Source: Trueperaceae bacterium
GTDB lineage: Bacteria > Deinococcota > Deinococci > Deinococcales > Trueperaceae
DNA: 6,895 nt
Direction: 5' to 3'
Assembly: GCA_007130445.1 (NCBI GenBank)
Contig: SLSM01000005.1
Location: forward strand, 1-6,895
How positions within the stretch are numbered: the first letter of the stretch is position 1; each line of letters starts with the position of its first letter. The notes beneath the pieces are model-generated. The model had not been told where the DNA came from. It saw only the letters and a list, made by a program, of their open reading frames with translations, and did not search any database. Made by a program: the position numbers and the translations under genes. This document shows, piece by piece, positions 5,813-6,895 of this stretch.

Positions 5813-5818
5813 TATACT
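5813..5818 (+). promoter_or_regulatory. Candidate -10 box (TATACT) for the mini-ORF and protease transcript
   Basis: TATACT is close to the TATAAT consensus and stands out in GC-rich sequence. It ends six bases before the ATG at 5825. The bases TATACTCGCTCCATG are alike in 12 of 15 positions to TAGACTCGCCGCATG at 1283-1297. It lies 47 bases from the oppositely oriented glgA box, so the 97-base gap is a divergent promoter region. No good -35 at normal spacing was seen. Confidence 0.6.
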
Positions 5819-5824
5819 CGCTCC

Positions 5825-5850
5825 ATGACGAACCCCGCGACGGCACCCGC

Positions 5851-5854
<4 letters not shown>
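5825..5854 (+). CDS. Possible leaderless mini-ORF, 9 residues (MTNPATAPA), overlapping the protease start
   Basis: ATG at 5825 begins at the expected transcription start of the TATACT box and reads nine codons to TGA at 5852-5854. That stop overlaps the ATG of the protease gene (5851) as ATGA, in a different frame. The protease ATG has no Shine-Dalgarno sequence, so ribosomes that load on this 5'-terminal ATG and terminate at 5854 could restart on the protease. The peptide itself has no recognisable feature. The geometry is seen directly; the role is inferred. Confidence 0.4.

Positions 5855-6895
<1,041 letters not shown>

Overview
This window is a GC-rich bacterial chromosomal segment with five protein genes, all of housekeeping type and all intact except the two cut by the window edges. 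In order they are: the 3' end of pheT, a small membrane protein resembling CvpA, glmS, then on the minus strand a tail-anchored TPR protein preceded by glgA, and finally the first 348 codons of an S41 (CtpA/CtpB-type) processing protease. I see no mobile element, CRISPR array, tRNA or rRNA. Strong GC bias at third codon positions, several starts that look leaderless with a TAnnnT box about six bases before an ATG or GTG, and the flavour of the proteins suggest a Deinococcota member, possibly Truepera-like. That placement is an inference; other GC-rich phyla remain possible.

Layout. pheT (1-671) overlaps the CvpA-like gene (668-1198) by ATGA. Positions 1199-1680 are a 482-base non-coding leader to glmS (1681-3501). 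It holds a 14-bp tandem duplication, a candidate leaderless-type promoter with a seven-codon mini-ORF, a strongly structured RNA (about 1332-1513), three copies of an octamer, another hairpin and a very good Shine-Dalgarno sequence. glmS converges on the TPR gene; the 48 bases between them are almost filled by a 12-bp hairpin that probably acts as a terminator for both. glgA (5753-4353, minus, GTG start) overlaps the TPR gene (4356-3550, minus) by ATGA, so the two look like an operon. The 97 bases between glgA and the protease gene (5851 to the window end) carry divergent candidate promoters and a nine-codon mini-ORF that overlaps the protease start.

How the genes work together. GlmS makes glucosamine-6-phosphate for the cell wall and GlgA extends glycogen from ADP-glucose, so both draw on hexose phosphate, but they have separate promoters and face each other. 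PheT serves translation, and the CvpA-like and TPR proteins are membrane proteins of unknown role. The most interesting part is the glmS leader. Its 5' third has the order and spacing of the glmS ribozyme (AGCGC, three bases, a perfect 8-bp hairpin, U, GACGAGG, GGAGG), but the second half departs from that family. It also contains a segment that can pair either with the GGAGG of the leader or with the glmS Shine-Dalgarno. It is either a divergent glmS ribozyme or a different structured leader RNA.
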